In this document: positions 12,038 through 21,622 of the stretch, one piece after another
How the letters are laid out: each line of letters starts with the position of its first letter
Numbering within the stretch: position 1 is the stretch's first letter
Assembly: GCF_900104475.1 (NCBI RefSeq)
Contig: NZ_FNJR01000001.1
Coordinates: 1-64,000, forward strand
DNA from: Actinopolyspora xinjiangensis
GTDB lineage: Bacteria; Actinomycetota; Actinomycetes; Mycobacteriales; Pseudonocardiaceae
Reading direction: 5' to 3'
DNA: 64,000 bases
The notes under the pieces: generated by a model
Told to the model about the DNA's origin: nothing
Seen by the model: only the letters and a program-made list of their open reading frames with translations
The model's database searches: none
Made by a program: the position numbers and the translations under genes

Positions 12038-12373
12038 GGGTGCAGACCCTACGCAGCCCGCCACCGCCCCGACCCGAGGCATCCACCCGATGGGCTCCGC
12101 GACCAGGCCCCGTCGAGCCGTGCGATCACCGCACCGGTCGCTCGTCCCGGCCGCCGCGAACCGGTCGGCGGTGCTGACCCCGCACCGATCTCCCGGAACT
12201 TCCCCGCGATGGGGACAATCTCGGGAAGACGGTCGCAACGAGACCGTCGAGAAGAGACAATCGGAAGGCGACGGGTGCCGCTCCCGAACGAAACGGGACC
12301 GTCGGGAACGGACTCATCGGACTCCGACGAGGAAAGGGCGCCCCCGCCGCGCCGACGACCCACAGGAGGAACA
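12038..12373. other. Divergent promoter region, tmk and membrane hydrolase
   Basis: About 335 bp between two divergent genes. Open frames here have no convincing start signals. AGGAGG at 12364-12369 serves the plus-strand gene. No clear promoter hexamers or operators were picked out. Confidence 0.5.
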
Positions 12374-15040
12374 GTGCACGTACCCGGGCCGGACACTCGC
12401 GTGGTCGAGCTGCGGGTACACGGCGTCCTCGGAACCGAGCCCCGGGAGCTGACCGACTCGGTGGCCTCTGTGGACGTGGCCGGGGACGGTCTGGGGCGGA
12501 TCGTCAGCCCGGCGGATCGACTGCTGCGCCCCGTTCCCGGCCCCGACCTCAACGCGGGAGAACGAACCGTCCCCCGCTCGGTCGAGGGATACGTCTGGGG
12601 CGGGATGACCGCCGGTGGCGGAAAGGCGCTGTGGGCGCTGCTGTTCCCCTTCGCGCTGGCGAACATGGCGCACTGGATGCTGCCGCCGAGCGATCCGGCG
12701 CGCCGATCCTCGCGCGCGCTGGGCGCGCTGCTGCGCGCGGGGCTGCGCCTGGCGGCACTCCTGCTGACGATGCTGTTCACCGCCCACCTGACGGTGCTGA
12801 GCCTGGACCTGCTGGCCGCCCAGTGCCTGCGCCCGGGAGCCGGCTGCCTGGGCGCGGTCCCGAACGGGCTCCGCACGGTGGAACAGCTGCGCTCGATCCC
12901 GGCTTTCGCCTTCGTGGTGGGCATCGTGGTCGGCATGTACCGCCTCTCCGCGATGTCGTGGCGCGTACGCACCCCGCTGAGCCCGGAGACCGGGCAGACG
13001 ACGCAGGCGCCGAAGCTCCCCGGAAACGGCGTGGTGCGCGATCCCGCCACCCCCGCTCTGCGGACGCTGCACGCGGTGGCGGGGCTGTGCACGACGGTGC
13101 TGTTGGCGCTGGGAGGCCCCTCGGCGGGCACGGATCCACGATGGGTGGCCGCGGCCACGCTGACCGCGCTGTGCGTGCTGGGAACGGCCCTGCTGGACGA
13201 CCCCACCGGTTCGGCGGCGCGGAACTCCGAGAACGGACTCACCCGTGCGGTGAACCCGCTGCTGGGGTATTACCCACGGGTCGTGCTACTCACGCTCGGC
13301 GGACTGCTGGTGACGGCCACCGCCGTGGCCCCGAACTCGCTGTCCGGCCCGCTCCCCGGTTCGGGCGGAATCACCGACTCGCTGACCCTCGCGCTGCTGG
13401 TGCTCTGCGGCTGTGTGGGAGCGGTGCTGGTTCCGGCGGCGTTGCTGGCGCGCGACTCCTGGCACCGCCTCCCCACCAGGCTGCGTCCGTGGGCGGGTGG
13501 CTGGTTCGCCGCGCCCGTACTGCTGATCGCCTGCCTGCTCGGAGCCGGATTCGGGGCAGGGGTGACACTGAGCGCCCGGCAGGCGCTCGACGCGGATCTG
13601 CTGCTACCGGTTTCCTACGACACCGTGACGTTGCTGTGGGGCTCGGCGACGGCAACGCTCGTGCTGGCGGGGCTCTTCGTGGGGCCCTGGGCCTGGTTTC
13701 GCTGGTGGCGCGCGGTGCGCACCGACAGCGTCTCGCCCGAGGTGGAGCTGCTGCACGCCGGTCGCCCCGCCGACCAGCGCAGCGCCGAACGGGCGTGGAA
13801 ATGGGCCGAGCTGCAACGGGTCCACGGTCACCGCCTGGTGCTGGTGCTGGCCGGAGCCCTGGCCGGTGGAGCGGTCCTGGCACTGGCGGTGCGCCTGGGC
13901 AGCACCGAGACTCCCACCTGGAGCCGCTGGTTGACGCTGCTGGGTGTCGGAGCGCTGGCCACGCTGGCGGCGACGCTGCTGCGGATGGTCTACCTGGCGG
14001 TGCGTCGTCCGAACTCGGCACAGCGGTTGAGCCTGCTGTGCGATCTGACGCTGTTCTGGCCGCGTGAGGCGCACCCGGTCGTTCCCCCGTGCTACGCCCT
14101 GAAGGTCATCCCCGAGCTGGTCAACCGGGCGTGCGAACACCTCTCGGACCCCAACACACGGGTGGTGCTTTCCGGACACAGCCAGGGGAGCCTGCTGGTC
14201 TCCGTAGCGGCCGCGAGGCTGCTCGGCCAACTGGACGAGCAGGATCGCGAGCGGGTCGGTCTCGTCACGGCCGGTTCCCAGCTGCAGTGGGCCTACGCCC
14301 GCGGGTTTCCCGGTTTCCTCGGCCACGGGGCGCAGCGCTCGCTGGCGGGCTCGCTGGCGGGGCGCTGGCGCTCGCTGTGCCGTGGCACCGATCCGATCGG
14401 CGGGGCGGTGACCACGTGGAATCGGCAGGTTCACGACGGCAAACTGCTCGGCGTGGGGTTCCGGCACGACGGCAGCGAGGGGCCGCTACCCGCCGCCGCG
14501 CGTGGCCCGACCGGTGCTCTGGTGCTCGGCGGTGACCACTGGCTGCCCGATCCGCAGCGCGGTCCGTTCGAGCAGCGGCGCTGGATGGCGGGACTGCTGC
14601 TGCACTCGGAGTACAGCGGCGATCCCGAGTGGGACAGGGCCGTGTCGATGGCGGCCGCTCTGGAGGTGCCCGCCCGGGGGACGAACCTCCCGCTGCGCAC
14701 GACGATGGCCGAGCCGGTGGGAACACCGCGCAACGGCAGGGCACAGCGTGAGAGCTCCGACGGGGACCCGGTGAACCGCCACTCGGGGGAGACGCCGGTG
14801 GCCTCGCGTCCGTTGTCCACCGACAGCGGCGGGAGGAAGCAGGATGAACGGGCCGGCACAGCGGTCGCCGACCCCCCGGCGGATCAAGAGACGGGCGGGA
14901 CGGGGAACGGCTCGGCCGAACACCGGGCCGCCGAATCGCCGGGGACCGTCACGCCCCCCGAACCACCGGAGATCATCGATCTGCCGGGTATGACTCCCCC
15001 CTGGGAACGCGGCCCCGCCCTGCGCCCCTCCAGCCAGTGA
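12374..15040 (+). CDS. Large membrane protein with alpha/beta-hydrolase elbow
   Basis: An 888-residue protein of unknown substrate. The N-terminus has RVVELRVHGVLG (about 10-21), an HG motif of the kind found in the first strand of alpha/beta-hydrolases. Several hydrophobic helices (about 85-510) follow, then VVLSGHSQGSLLVSVAA near residues 596-612, a classic G-x-S-x-G nucleophile elbow with serine near 602. The C-terminal 130 residues are polar and disordered. The hydrolase core thus seems split around a membrane block: a putative membrane-embedded lipase/esterase. It begins with GTG 4 nt after AGGAGG, so a long in-frame upstream extension can be dismissed. Confidence 0.7.
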   Translation: MHVPGPDTRVVELRVHGVLGTEPRELTDSVASVDVAGDGLGRIVSPADRLLRPVPGPDLNAGERTVPRSVEGYVWGGMTAGGGKALWALLFPFALANMAHWMLPPSDPARRSSRALGALLRAGLRLAALLLTMLFTAHLTVLSLDLLAAQCLRPGAGCLGAVPNGLRTVEQLRSIPAFAFVVGIVVGMYRLSAMSWRVRTPLSPETGQTTQAPKLPGNGVVRDPATPALRTLHAVAGLCTTVLLALGGPSAGTDPRWVAAATLTALCVLGTALLDDPTGSAARNSENGLTRAVNPLLGYYPRVVLLTLGGLLVTATAVAPNSLSGPLPGSGGITDSLTLALLVLCGCVGAVLVPAALLARDSWHRLPTRLRPWAGGWFAAPVLLIACLLGAGFGAGVTLSARQALDADLLLPVSYDTVTLLWGSATATLVLAGLFVGPWAWFRWWRAVRTDSVSPEVELLHAGRPADQRSAERAWKWAELQRVHGHRLVLVLAGALAGGAVLALAVRLGSTETPTWSRWLTLLGVGALATLAATLLRMVYLAVRRPNSAQRLSLLCDLTLFWPREAHPVVPPCYALKVIPELVNRACEHLSDPNTRVVLSGHSQGSLLVSVAAARLLGQLDEQDRERVGLVTAGSQLQWAYARGFPGFLGHGAQRSLAGSLAGRWRSLCRGTDPIGGAVTTWNRQVHDGKLLGVGFRHDGSEGPLPAAARGPTGALVLGGDHWLPDPQRGPFEQRRWMAGLLLHSEYSGDPEWDRAVSMAAALEVPARGTNLPLRTTMAEPVGTPRNGRAQRESSDGDPVNRHSGETPVASRPLSTDSGGRKQDERAGTAVADPPADQETGGTGNGSAEHRAAESPGTVTPPEPPEIIDLPGMTPPWERGPALRPSSQ

Positions 15041-15041
15041 G

Positions 15042-15054
15042 CCGAGAGGCTCGG
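15042..15054 (+). terminator. Short hairpin terminator
   Basis: CCGAG (15042-15046) and CTCGG (15050-15054) around a 3-nt loop start 2 nt after the stop codon and are followed by TGATTT. The stem is short, so this is a modest candidate. Confidence 0.4.
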
Positions 15055-15212
15055 TGATTTCGCGCTTGGTTTCAAGGGGTCGGTGCGATGACCCCAATAC
15101 GGCGGTGTGGCCCCAGCTCCCTCGATTTCCCACGAGATCGCCGGGACACCAGTGCCGACGAGTAGTCGCGCTCCGACCACTCCCGCAACCCGCACCGCCG
15201 CGGTTTCTCACG

Positions 15213-15266
15213 GGTCGTCTCGCGAGGACGACCTCGACGTGGGGTAGTACCTACTCGATGTCGAGG
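15213..15266 (-). terminator. Overlapping hairpins downstream of the APC permease
   Basis: Two overlapping inverted repeats, GGTCGTC/GACGACC and CCTCGAC/GTCGAGG (the second with an inner GTAG/CTAC pair), lie 75-128 nt beyond the permease stop on the minus strand. Either could terminate the permease transcript. Confidence 0.45.
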
Positions 15267-15340
15267 CTCCCGCGGCGAGACGGCCCGTGAGGTTCCGCCA
15301 CTCGACCAGCCCAGCAGCCGGCACGCACACGATCTCGGCC

Positions 15341-16846
15341 TCAGTCGGGGAGGTCGCCGGTCCTCTCCCGCTGCCCGAGCACCGAGTGGGTACGGCTGTA
15401 GAGCACGTAGATGACCACACCCGCGACCATCCAGATCAAAAACCTGATCCAGGTGAAGGCGGTCAGGTTGATCATCAGCCAAAGGCAGGCCAGCACGGCC
15501 AACACCGGGACCAGCGGGACCATGGGCGCCCGGAAACCGCGCGGCAGGTCGGGACGTTTCCGCCGCAGCACGATCACCCCGACCGAGACCAGGATGAACG
15601 CGAACAGGGTGCCGATGTTGACCATCTCGGCCAGGCTCGAGAAGGAGAAGAAGCCGGAGGCGACGAACACGGCCGTGCCGACCAGCATGGTGGTACGCAC
15701 CGGAGTTCCCCGGTTCGGGTCGGTCTTGGCCAGCCCGCGCGGCAGCAGGCCGTCCCTGGCCATGGCGAACAGCACCCTGGTCTGCCCGAGCAGCAGCACC
15801 ATGACCACGGTGATGAGACCGATCAACGCTCCCACCGCGATCAGCGTGGCGGCCCAGTCCACCCCGTTGACCTCGAAGGCGGTGGCGAGCGTGGCGCTCT
15901 GCCCGTCGGGGCCGGTGGCCAGCCGGGTGTAGTTCACCATGCCGGTGAGCACGAGCGAGACGCCCACGTAGAGCACGGTGGTGATCAGCACCGACCCGAG
16001 GATGCCGCGTGGCGCGTTGCGCTGCGGATCACGGGTCTCCTCCGCGGTGGTGGCGACCACGTCGAACCCGATGAAGGCGAAGAACACGATCGACGCGCCC
16101 GCCAGCAGCCCGTAGACGCCGAAGGTGCTGGACTCACCACCGAGCATCAGGGACAGCAGCGACTGGTGCAGCGCGGGACCGCCCTCCGAAGTGGGCTCCC
16201 CCTCGGGGATGAACGGGGTGTAGTTGTCGGGTTTGATGTAGGCGATCCCGGCGAGGATGATGAACAGCACCACCGCCACCTTGATGCTCGTGATCACCAT
16301 GCTGACCCGAGCCGAGAGTTTCGTACCGGTGACCAGAACGGCGATCAGCACCGCGACGAGCAGCATGGCTCCCCAGTCGAGCTGCAACGGCCCCAGCGGG
16401 AGCTTGGTGTCCACCACCAGCCCGAGCCCGGAGGCCACCTGCTCCAGGTACGAGGACCAGCTCTTGGCCACCGCCGAGGCGGCGATGGAGAACTCCAGGA
16501 TGAGGTCCCAACCGATGATCCAGGCTAAGAACTCCCCGAAAGTGGCGTAGGAGTAGGTGTAGGCGCTTCCGGCCACCGGAACCGTGGACGCGAACTCGGC
16601 GTAGCACAGCGCTGCCAACGCGCAGGCGATCGCGGCGAGCACGAAGGCGAGTGAGACGGCGGGGCCGGAGGTGTCACCGGCCACTTGTGCGGTGAGGGTG
16701 AATATCCCGGCACCGATTACCACCGAAACACCGAAAACGATCAGATCCCAGGTGCCGAGATTCTTGCGCAGCCTGGTGTCCGGTTCATCGGTGTCCAGGA
16801 TCGATTGCTCGACCGTTTTGGTCCGCCATATTCCGCTTCCTGGCAC
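15341..16846 (-). CDS. APC-family amino acid permease
   Basis: A 501-residue transporter with about 12 membrane helices. The TM1 signature IVFGVSVVIGAGIFTLT (about residues 37-53) matches the GxG(I/V)F unwound-helix motif that binds the substrate amine and carboxyl groups in the amino acid-polyamine-organocation family. The layout and the FAFIGFDVVATTAEETRDPQ stretch resemble cationic amino acid transporters (YhdG/CAT type); the substrate is not certain. It starts with GTG 6 nt after GAGGAGG. It stands alone: manA lies upstream on the same strand after about 205 bp, and the gene on its other side is convergent. Confidence 0.9.
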   Translation of the reverse strand: MPGSGIWRTKTVEQSILDTDEPDTRLRKNLGTWDLIVFGVSVVIGAGIFTLTAQVAGDTSGPAVSLAFVLAAIACALAALCYAEFASTVPVAGSAYTYSYATFGEFLAWIIGWDLILEFSIAASAVAKSWSSYLEQVASGLGLVVDTKLPLGPLQLDWGAMLLVAVLIAVLVTGTKLSARVSMVITSIKVAVVLFIILAGIAYIKPDNYTPFIPEGEPTSEGGPALHQSLLSLMLGGESSTFGVYGLLAGASIVFFAFIGFDVVATTAEETRDPQRNAPRGILGSVLITTVLYVGVSLVLTGMVNYTRLATGPDGQSATLATAFEVNGVDWAATLIAVGALIGLITVVMVLLLGQTRVLFAMARDGLLPRGLAKTDPNRGTPVRTTMLVGTAVFVASGFFSFSSLAEMVNIGTLFAFILVSVGVIVLRRKRPDLPRGFRAPMVPLVPVLAVLACLWLMINLTAFTWIRFLIWMVAGVVIYVLYSRTHSVLGQRERTGDLPD

Positions 16847-17051
16847 CCCTGCCTCCTCGGATCGTGCTTACGGATGGCACCGCACGATAGCGGTCGCGAG
16901 GCCGTTTCCGATGGTGGTTGAGAGCACAATCTACTAACGAGCCGAGGAGTCCGCCCGGCTCGGGGCCACCGAGGCGGGCGGAGAACCGCGCCGGGTCGGC
17001 GAGCCGTCGAAGTGGTTCCGGAGGTGACGGGATCGAACGGTTGGAACGGGT

Positions 17052-18335
17052 TCAGACCGCTCCGGGAGCGGCTCGGAACAGCTGGACCCGCTCGTGGGCC
17101 TCACCCAGCGGTTGGGCCAGCACGCAGGGATCCGAGGCGGCGAGCCAGACCGAGTCCCCCTGGGACAGCTCCAGTTCCCGCGCGCCACCGGTGTGACCGT
17201 TGTGACCGCCGTTGCCGTTGGAGCCCGCTCCGCCCGAGGTGGGGGACAACCGGACGGCCCCCTCGGTGCACAGCAGGATCTGCGGTCCCGCGGAGTCGAG
17301 CAGCACCCCCGCGCGGTCGCCGGAGTTCCACTCCACTCTGGACAGCTCGAACTCCTCGGCCTCGGTGCGGTAGACCGTCAGGTTGGTGCCGCGTCGCTCG
17401 CCGGTCAGCACCCGCATCTCCCCGTTGCCGAAGTCGAGCACCTTCAGCAGTTCGGCGACGTCCACGTGCTTGGGGGTGAGACCGCAACGGAGAATGTTGT
17501 CCGAGTTGGCCAGTATCTCGACCCCGGTGCCGCGCAGGTAGGCGTGCAGGTTGCCGGGCGACAGGTAGATGGCCTCCCCCGGTCGCAGGACGATGCGGTT
17601 CAGCAGCAGGCTCGCCAGCACCCCGGCGTCGTTGGGGTAGGCCTCCCCCAGTTCGAGCACCGTGCGGCACTCCTCGACGAACTCGCCGCCCGAACGCACG
17701 TACTCGGCGCAGGCGCGCAGCAGGTCCGGTATCAGGGCCCGGAGATTCTCCTCCGGAAGGGTGATCCAGGTGGTGAACAACGCACGCAGACCGTCCCGGT
17801 CGGGCTGGGCCGCCAGTAGCCGCACGTGGGCCCGCAGACTCGGTACGTCGAGCTGATGCAGCAGCCGGACGGTGGCCTCGGCCGCGCGGAAACCGGCGAG
17901 CGCGTGGAACTCGGTCAACGCGCAGATCAGCTCGGGCTTGGCGGTGGGGTCCGGATAGTTGCGGTCGGGGGCGCTACGCGGCACGTCGAGCGCCTCCTCC
18001 CGCGCGAACCCGTCGGCCGCCTGCTCGGCGGAGGGGTGGGCCTGCAGGCTCAGCGGCTCGTCCGCGGCGAGCACCTTCATCAGGTACGGCAGGCGGTTTC
18101 CCCATATGTCGGTGCACGCCCTGCCCAGCTGGTGGGTCGGTTCCGCGTCCAGCAGACGCACCAGCGAGACCTCCGACCCGTCCTGGCACAGCAACCGCGA
18201 GGAGTCCCCGGGATGGGCACCCATCCAGAGTTCGGCTTCGGGATGTGGGGCGGGCACGGGACGGCCGAGCAGCTCCGCGATCGCGGTCCGAGACCCCCAC
18301 GCATACGGGCGTACCGCGTTGCGCAGTAACTCCAC
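17052..18335 (-). CDS. manA: Mannose-6-phosphate isomerase, class I
   Basis: A 427-residue enzyme interconverting fructose-6-P and mannose-6-P, the entry to GDP-mannose for mannans and glycolipids. It begins VELLRNAVRPYAWGSR, characteristic of type I PMI. The zinc-site region has the QAHPS motif (about 95-99) and NYPDPTAKPELICAL, the counterpart of the signature with the metal-binding glutamate; a cupin C-terminal half includes YLSPGNLHAYLRG. I chose GTG 18335 over an upstream start 105 nt away because homologs begin here. It lies downstream of the SIS and pmm genes on the same strand, forming a mannose-metabolism cluster. Confidence 0.93.
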   Translation of the reverse strand: MELLRNAVRPYAWGSRTAIAELLGRPVPAPHPEAELWMGAHPGDSSRLLCQDGSEVSLVRLLDAEPTHQLGRACTDIWGNRLPYLMKVLAADEPLSLQAHPSAEQAADGFAREEALDVPRSAPDRNYPDPTAKPELICALTEFHALAGFRAAEATVRLLHQLDVPSLRAHVRLLAAQPDRDGLRALFTTWITLPEENLRALIPDLLRACAEYVRSGGEFVEECRTVLELGEAYPNDAGVLASLLLNRIVLRPGEAIYLSPGNLHAYLRGTGVEILANSDNILRCGLTPKHVDVAELLKVLDFGNGEMRVLTGERRGTNLTVYRTEAEEFELSRVEWNSGDRAGVLLDSAGPQILLCTEGAVRLSPTSGGAGSNGNGGHNGHTGGARELELSQGDSVWLAASDPCVLAQPLGEAHERVQLFRAAPGAV

Positions 18336-18498
18336 AGTCGTTCTCGCTTCCTCGTCTAACCGCGTTTCCCCGACGGAGGCGACACCGCCCGGCGGGAGTA
18401 CAACGAACGTGCCCCGCCCGCGCTTCGCCGGAAGGAGCACCGAAACTCTCCGGGCGGGTCGGTCGGGGACACCACGGGCGCGCCGAGCGCGGAAGGTC

Positions 18499-19581
18499 TC
18501 AGCGCGCCACCGGCATCGGTCTGCCGTGACCGTTCAACGAGTCCGAGGCCAGCCCGATGTAGACCGCCGCCATGTCGAACCCGACCGCCAGGGACAGCGA
18601 GCTCCGCACACCGCCGCCCTCCTGGGACTCGGTGGGGGCGAGCACGTCCGCCCCAGGCAGCCCGGCCACGGCGGCGCGCTCGGCGAGCCTGCCCCGTTCG
18701 TCCTCGCGCGTGCTCAGCAGCACGACCCGCAGGCCGGGGCCCTCCTCCGGGTCGGCGAACAGATCCGCCTCACCGCCCACCGCGGTGGCGGCGCCGTACA
18801 ACGCCTCGCGGTTCACCGCCTGCCGGTAGCTCGTGACGTCGCACGGCATCCCCGCGTAGCAGCCCAGCACGAAGGCACCGTGCCGCGCGACCGCCGTGGC
18901 GACCTCGTCGACTCCCCACAGCAGCGGAACACGATCGGCCAGCCGCAGGGCCAGCGTCTTGGCCGGGTTCTCCGAGATCTCACGGCCGGGGTGGGAGCGC
19001 TCCGCCTGTTCGTCCAACGCGTCGGCCAGGGCGTCGGTGTCGACCGTGAGCAACCCCAGCGCCGCCAGGACCCGCGATCCCGCCGTGAAGACGTGGGCGA
19101 GGCCCAACGGCTCCGGCACCGGGACCCTGGGGGAGATCAGCTTCGCCCGCCCGGCGGCCGCGGCTGCCACCGGCCCCTCGTCCGGAGCGGCGAGGACCAC
19201 GGCCGCACCGCGCCTGGTGGCCAGTTCCAACGACTCGGCCAGCACGGTGTCACCGCCATCGGCGGCGTGGGCGAAGACCACGTCCAACGGTCCGATCCAG
19301 GAGGGCATGGCCCCGGTGACCACCACGGGAACCTGGCAGGAGGGTCCGAGTTCGGCGGCGAGCAGTTCGCAGGCGGCGGGACCGGCTCCCGCCGTGGACA
19401 ACAGCACCAGAGCCCGTGGCTTGTACCCGGCGAGATCGTCCAGGCCCGCCTCCTCGGCGGCGGTGGCCGCCGAACGGACCTGCGCGCCCGCCAGCGCGGC
19501 CGTGCGGAGCAGTCCCCGGCTGTCCAGTTCGAAGAGTCGCTGTTGGTCCTCCAGGACGCTGTCGTCCAGCACCGTCGTCAC
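18499..19581 (-). CDS. SIS-domain phosphosugar isomerase-like protein
   Basis: A 360-residue protein of the bifunctional phosphoglucose/phosphomannose isomerase type, matching by context the Rv3256c ortholog. It has two SIS-like halves; the first includes LVLLSTAGAGPAACELLAAE near 58-77. Loops normally binding sugar phosphate are poorly conserved, so it may be a non-catalytic or regulatory partner of the mannose enzymes. The GTG start overlaps the stop of the Trm112-like gene by 4 nt (GTGA), so the two are translationally coupled. manA follows after 163 bp. Confidence 0.8.
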   Translation of the reverse strand: MTTVLDDSVLEDQQRLFELDSRGLLRTAALAGAQVRSAATAAEEAGLDDLAGYKPRALVLLSTAGAGPAACELLAAELGPSCQVPVVVTGAMPSWIGPLDVVFAHAADGGDTVLAESLELATRRGAAVVLAAPDEGPVAAAAAGRAKLISPRVPVPEPLGLAHVFTAGSRVLAALGLLTVDTDALADALDEQAERSHPGREISENPAKTLALRLADRVPLLWGVDEVATAVARHGAFVLGCYAGMPCDVTSYRQAVNREALYGAATAVGGEADLFADPEEGPGLRVVLLSTREDERGRLAERAAVAGLPGADVLAPTESQEGGGVRSSLSLAVGFDMAAVYIGLASDSLNGHGRPMPVAR

Positions 19582-19805
19582 CCCTCACCTGACTCGTCGG
19601 GGGCGGGATCGGCTTCCGGTCCCGAGAGCGCTTCCTCCAGCAGGAGGACGGGAATCCCGTCCCGCACGGGAAACCCCCGCCCGCAGGAGGAGCAGGTCAG
19701 GTACTCGGCGTCCGGATCACCCGGTAGACCATCTTCCAGCGACGCGTTGCGCGGGCAGGGGCACACCAGGATCTCCCGCAGCTCGGGATCGATCGCGACA
19801 CTCAC
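19578..19805 (-). CDS. Trm112-family small zinc-binding protein
   Basis: A 75-residue protein with the Trm112/YcaR fold signature: LREILVCPCPRNASLE with a CPC motif at about 15-17, then YLTCSSCGRGFPVRDGIPVLL with a second CxxC near 38-41. Trm112 proteins activate methyltransferases in eukaryotes and archaea; the bacterial family role is unclear. A strong GGGAGGAAGA precedes the GTG start. It is always found between pmm and the SIS gene in this actinobacterial cluster, which suggests a link with mannose metabolism, but that is inference. Confidence 0.85.
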   Translation of the reverse strand: MSVAIDPELREILVCPCPRNASLEDGLPGDPDAEYLTCSSCGRGFPVRDGIPVLLLEEALSGPEADPAPDESGEG

Positions 19806-19912
19806 TCTTCCTCCCTGGGATCACACCGCACCACTGCCCGAACGGCACCGCGCCGACCGGCCACCACAGCGCCCCGGACGAAACTCCGCGGAGCGGTTCG
19901 GGGCGGGCACGA

Positions 19913-21262
19913 CTACTCTCGCACCACCGCCAGCACCTCGTCCCGCAGCGCCGCCATGGCCCCGGCATCGGTTGCCTCCACGTTCAGCCGGAGTACCGGC
20001 TCGGTGTTGGACGGGCGGAGATTGAACCACGAACCGTCCGACAACTCCACGGTAAGCCCGTCGAGTTCGTCGATACGAGCACCGTTGCGATCGCGGAACG
20101 TGTCGGCGACGGCACGCATCCGAGCGGAGGGGTCGTCCACGGTCGAGTTGACCTCGCCCGAGGCCGCGTAACGGCTGTACTCGGACATCAGCTCCCCGAG
20201 GGGCCGCGACTGGCCGCCCAGCGCGGCCAGCACGTGCAGCGCGGCGAGCATCCCCGAGTCGGCGCGCCAGAAGTCGCGGAAGTAGTAGTGTGCGGAGTGC
20301 TCACCACCGAAGATGGCTCCGGTCTCCGCCATGGTCTGCTTGATGAAGGAGTGGCCGACCCTGGTGCGGACGGGCTTGCCGCCGTGCTCGCTGACTATCT
20401 CGGGCACGGCCTTCGAGGTGATCAGGTTGTGGATGATGGAGGCCCCGGGCTCCTTGGCGAGCTCCCGGGTCGCCACCAGAGCCGTGATCGCGCTGGGCGA
20501 CACCGGCTCACCCGCCGCGTCGACCACGAAGCAGCGGTCGGCGTCGCCGTCGAAGGCGAGGCCCGCGTCGGCTCCCACCTCGCGGACCTTGGCCCGCAGG
20601 TCCACGAGGTTGGCGGGCTCCAGCGGGTTGGCCTCGTGGTTGGGGAACGTGCCGTCGAGTTCGAAGTACATGTCGACGACCTCGAAGGGAAGCCCCTCGA
20701 AAACGCTGGGCACGGTGTGCCCGGCCATACCGTTGCCCGCGTCGACGACGATCTTCAGCGGCCGTGTCGAGGTCAGGTCCACCAACCCGCGCAGAAAGTT
20801 CGCGTACTCGCCGAGCATGTCGCGCTCGGTGACCGCACCCTGCGCCCCGAGGAACTCGGGCACGCCCTGCCCCACGAGCTCCTTGATCTCGGAAAGCCCG
20901 CTGTCCTGTCCCACCGGGGCCGCACCTGCGCGGCACAGCTTGATCCCGTTGTACTGGGGCGGGTTGTGGCTGGCGGTGAACATCGCCCCGGGAAGGTCGA
21001 GGTGTCCGGAGGCGAAGTAGAGCATGTCGGTGCTGGCCAGCCCGATGTGGACCACATCGATCCCCTGGCCGGTCACTCCCTCGGAGAACGCGGCCGCCAG
21101 TTCCGGAGAGGAATCCCGCATGTCGTGTCCCACCACCACCGCGGGGCCACCGACCAGTCTGGTGAACGCGGCACCGACCTCGCGGGCCAGCTCCGCGTCC
21201 AGTTCGTCGCCCACCAAACCCCGGATGTCATACGCCTTGACGATCCCCGACAGGTCCCGCAC
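19913..21262 (-). CDS. manB: Phosphomannomutase/phosphoglucomutase
   Basis: A 449-residue alpha-D-phosphohexomutase converting mannose-6-P to mannose-1-P (Rv3257c/PmmA ortholog by context). The catalytic serine S98 is in FTASHNPPQYNGIKL, the metal loop is FDGDADRCF (about 237-245), the sugar-binding loop is GGEHSAHYYF (about 318-327), and the phosphate site is RPSNTEPVLRLN near 415-426. I prefer the GTG at 21262, 8 nt after GGGGAG and in line with homologs starting at VRDLSGIVKAYD; ATG 21289 is a nine-residue alternative. It leads the pmm-Trm112-SIS-manA run. Many genomes call it manB, while mycobacterial literature uses pmmA or manB for different genes, so the symbol is provisional. Confidence 0.93.
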   Translation of the reverse strand: MRDLSGIVKAYDIRGLVGDELDAELAREVGAAFTRLVGGPAVVVGHDMRDSSPELAAAFSEGVTGQGIDVVHIGLASTDMLYFASGHLDLPGAMFTASHNPPQYNGIKLCRAGAAPVGQDSGLSEIKELVGQGVPEFLGAQGAVTERDMLGEYANFLRGLVDLTSTRPLKIVVDAGNGMAGHTVPSVFEGLPFEVVDMYFELDGTFPNHEANPLEPANLVDLRAKVREVGADAGLAFDGDADRCFVVDAAGEPVSPSAITALVATRELAKEPGASIIHNLITSKAVPEIVSEHGGKPVRTRVGHSFIKQTMAETGAIFGGEHSAHYYFRDFWRADSGMLAALHVLAALGGQSRPLGELMSEYSRYAASGEVNSTVDDPSARMRAVADTFRDRNGARIDELDGLTVELSDGSWFNLRPSNTEPVLRLNVEATDAGAMAALRDEVLAVVRE

Positions 21263-21622
21263 GCTGCACTCTCCCCGTAATGACGGCATCCTTGCCTGCG
21301 TGCCGCAGCTTACCCGCGATCGGCCGGGTCGTGGTGTCCGCCGGATGGCCACCGAGCGTTCCCGCGGAGCGGGTACGGCGACGTTCTTCGCCGCGTCCGA
21401 GCACCGGCGGCGACCTCCTCGGAACCCTCCCGCCCCACCTTCCGGGAGCGGGTGTTCGTCGCCGAGCCGGGGCGCCGTGGCCGAGTCGGATGCGTCACAC
21501 GGCAGCGGGGGCGGCTCGGTCGCCGTCGAGGTTTCCCGCGAGGCCAAGGGACAGCCGCCCGACCGCCGCTGCGGGGACCGATCGGCCGGGGAGCGCCGAA
21601 GAATTCGCGGGAACCGGGACGG
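21263..21622. other. Intergenic region, DUF3499 gene to phosphomannomutase
   Basis: About 360 bp with no credible gene. It should contain the promoter for the mannose-metabolism genes on the minus strand. GGGGAG at about 21271-21276 (minus-strand sense) is the phosphomannomutase ribosome binding site. Nothing else stood out. Confidence 0.5.

Larger units (their letters stand above)
15041..15340. other. Convergent intergenic region with three hairpins
   Basis: About 300 bp with no gene between the stops of the membrane hydrolase and the APC permease. It holds CCGAG-AGG-CTCGG (15042-15054) right after the plus-strand stop, GGTCGTC/GACGACC (15213-15233), and CCTCGAC/GTCGAGG (15232-15266). The last two overlap, so they are alternative folds. 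Confidence 0.5.
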
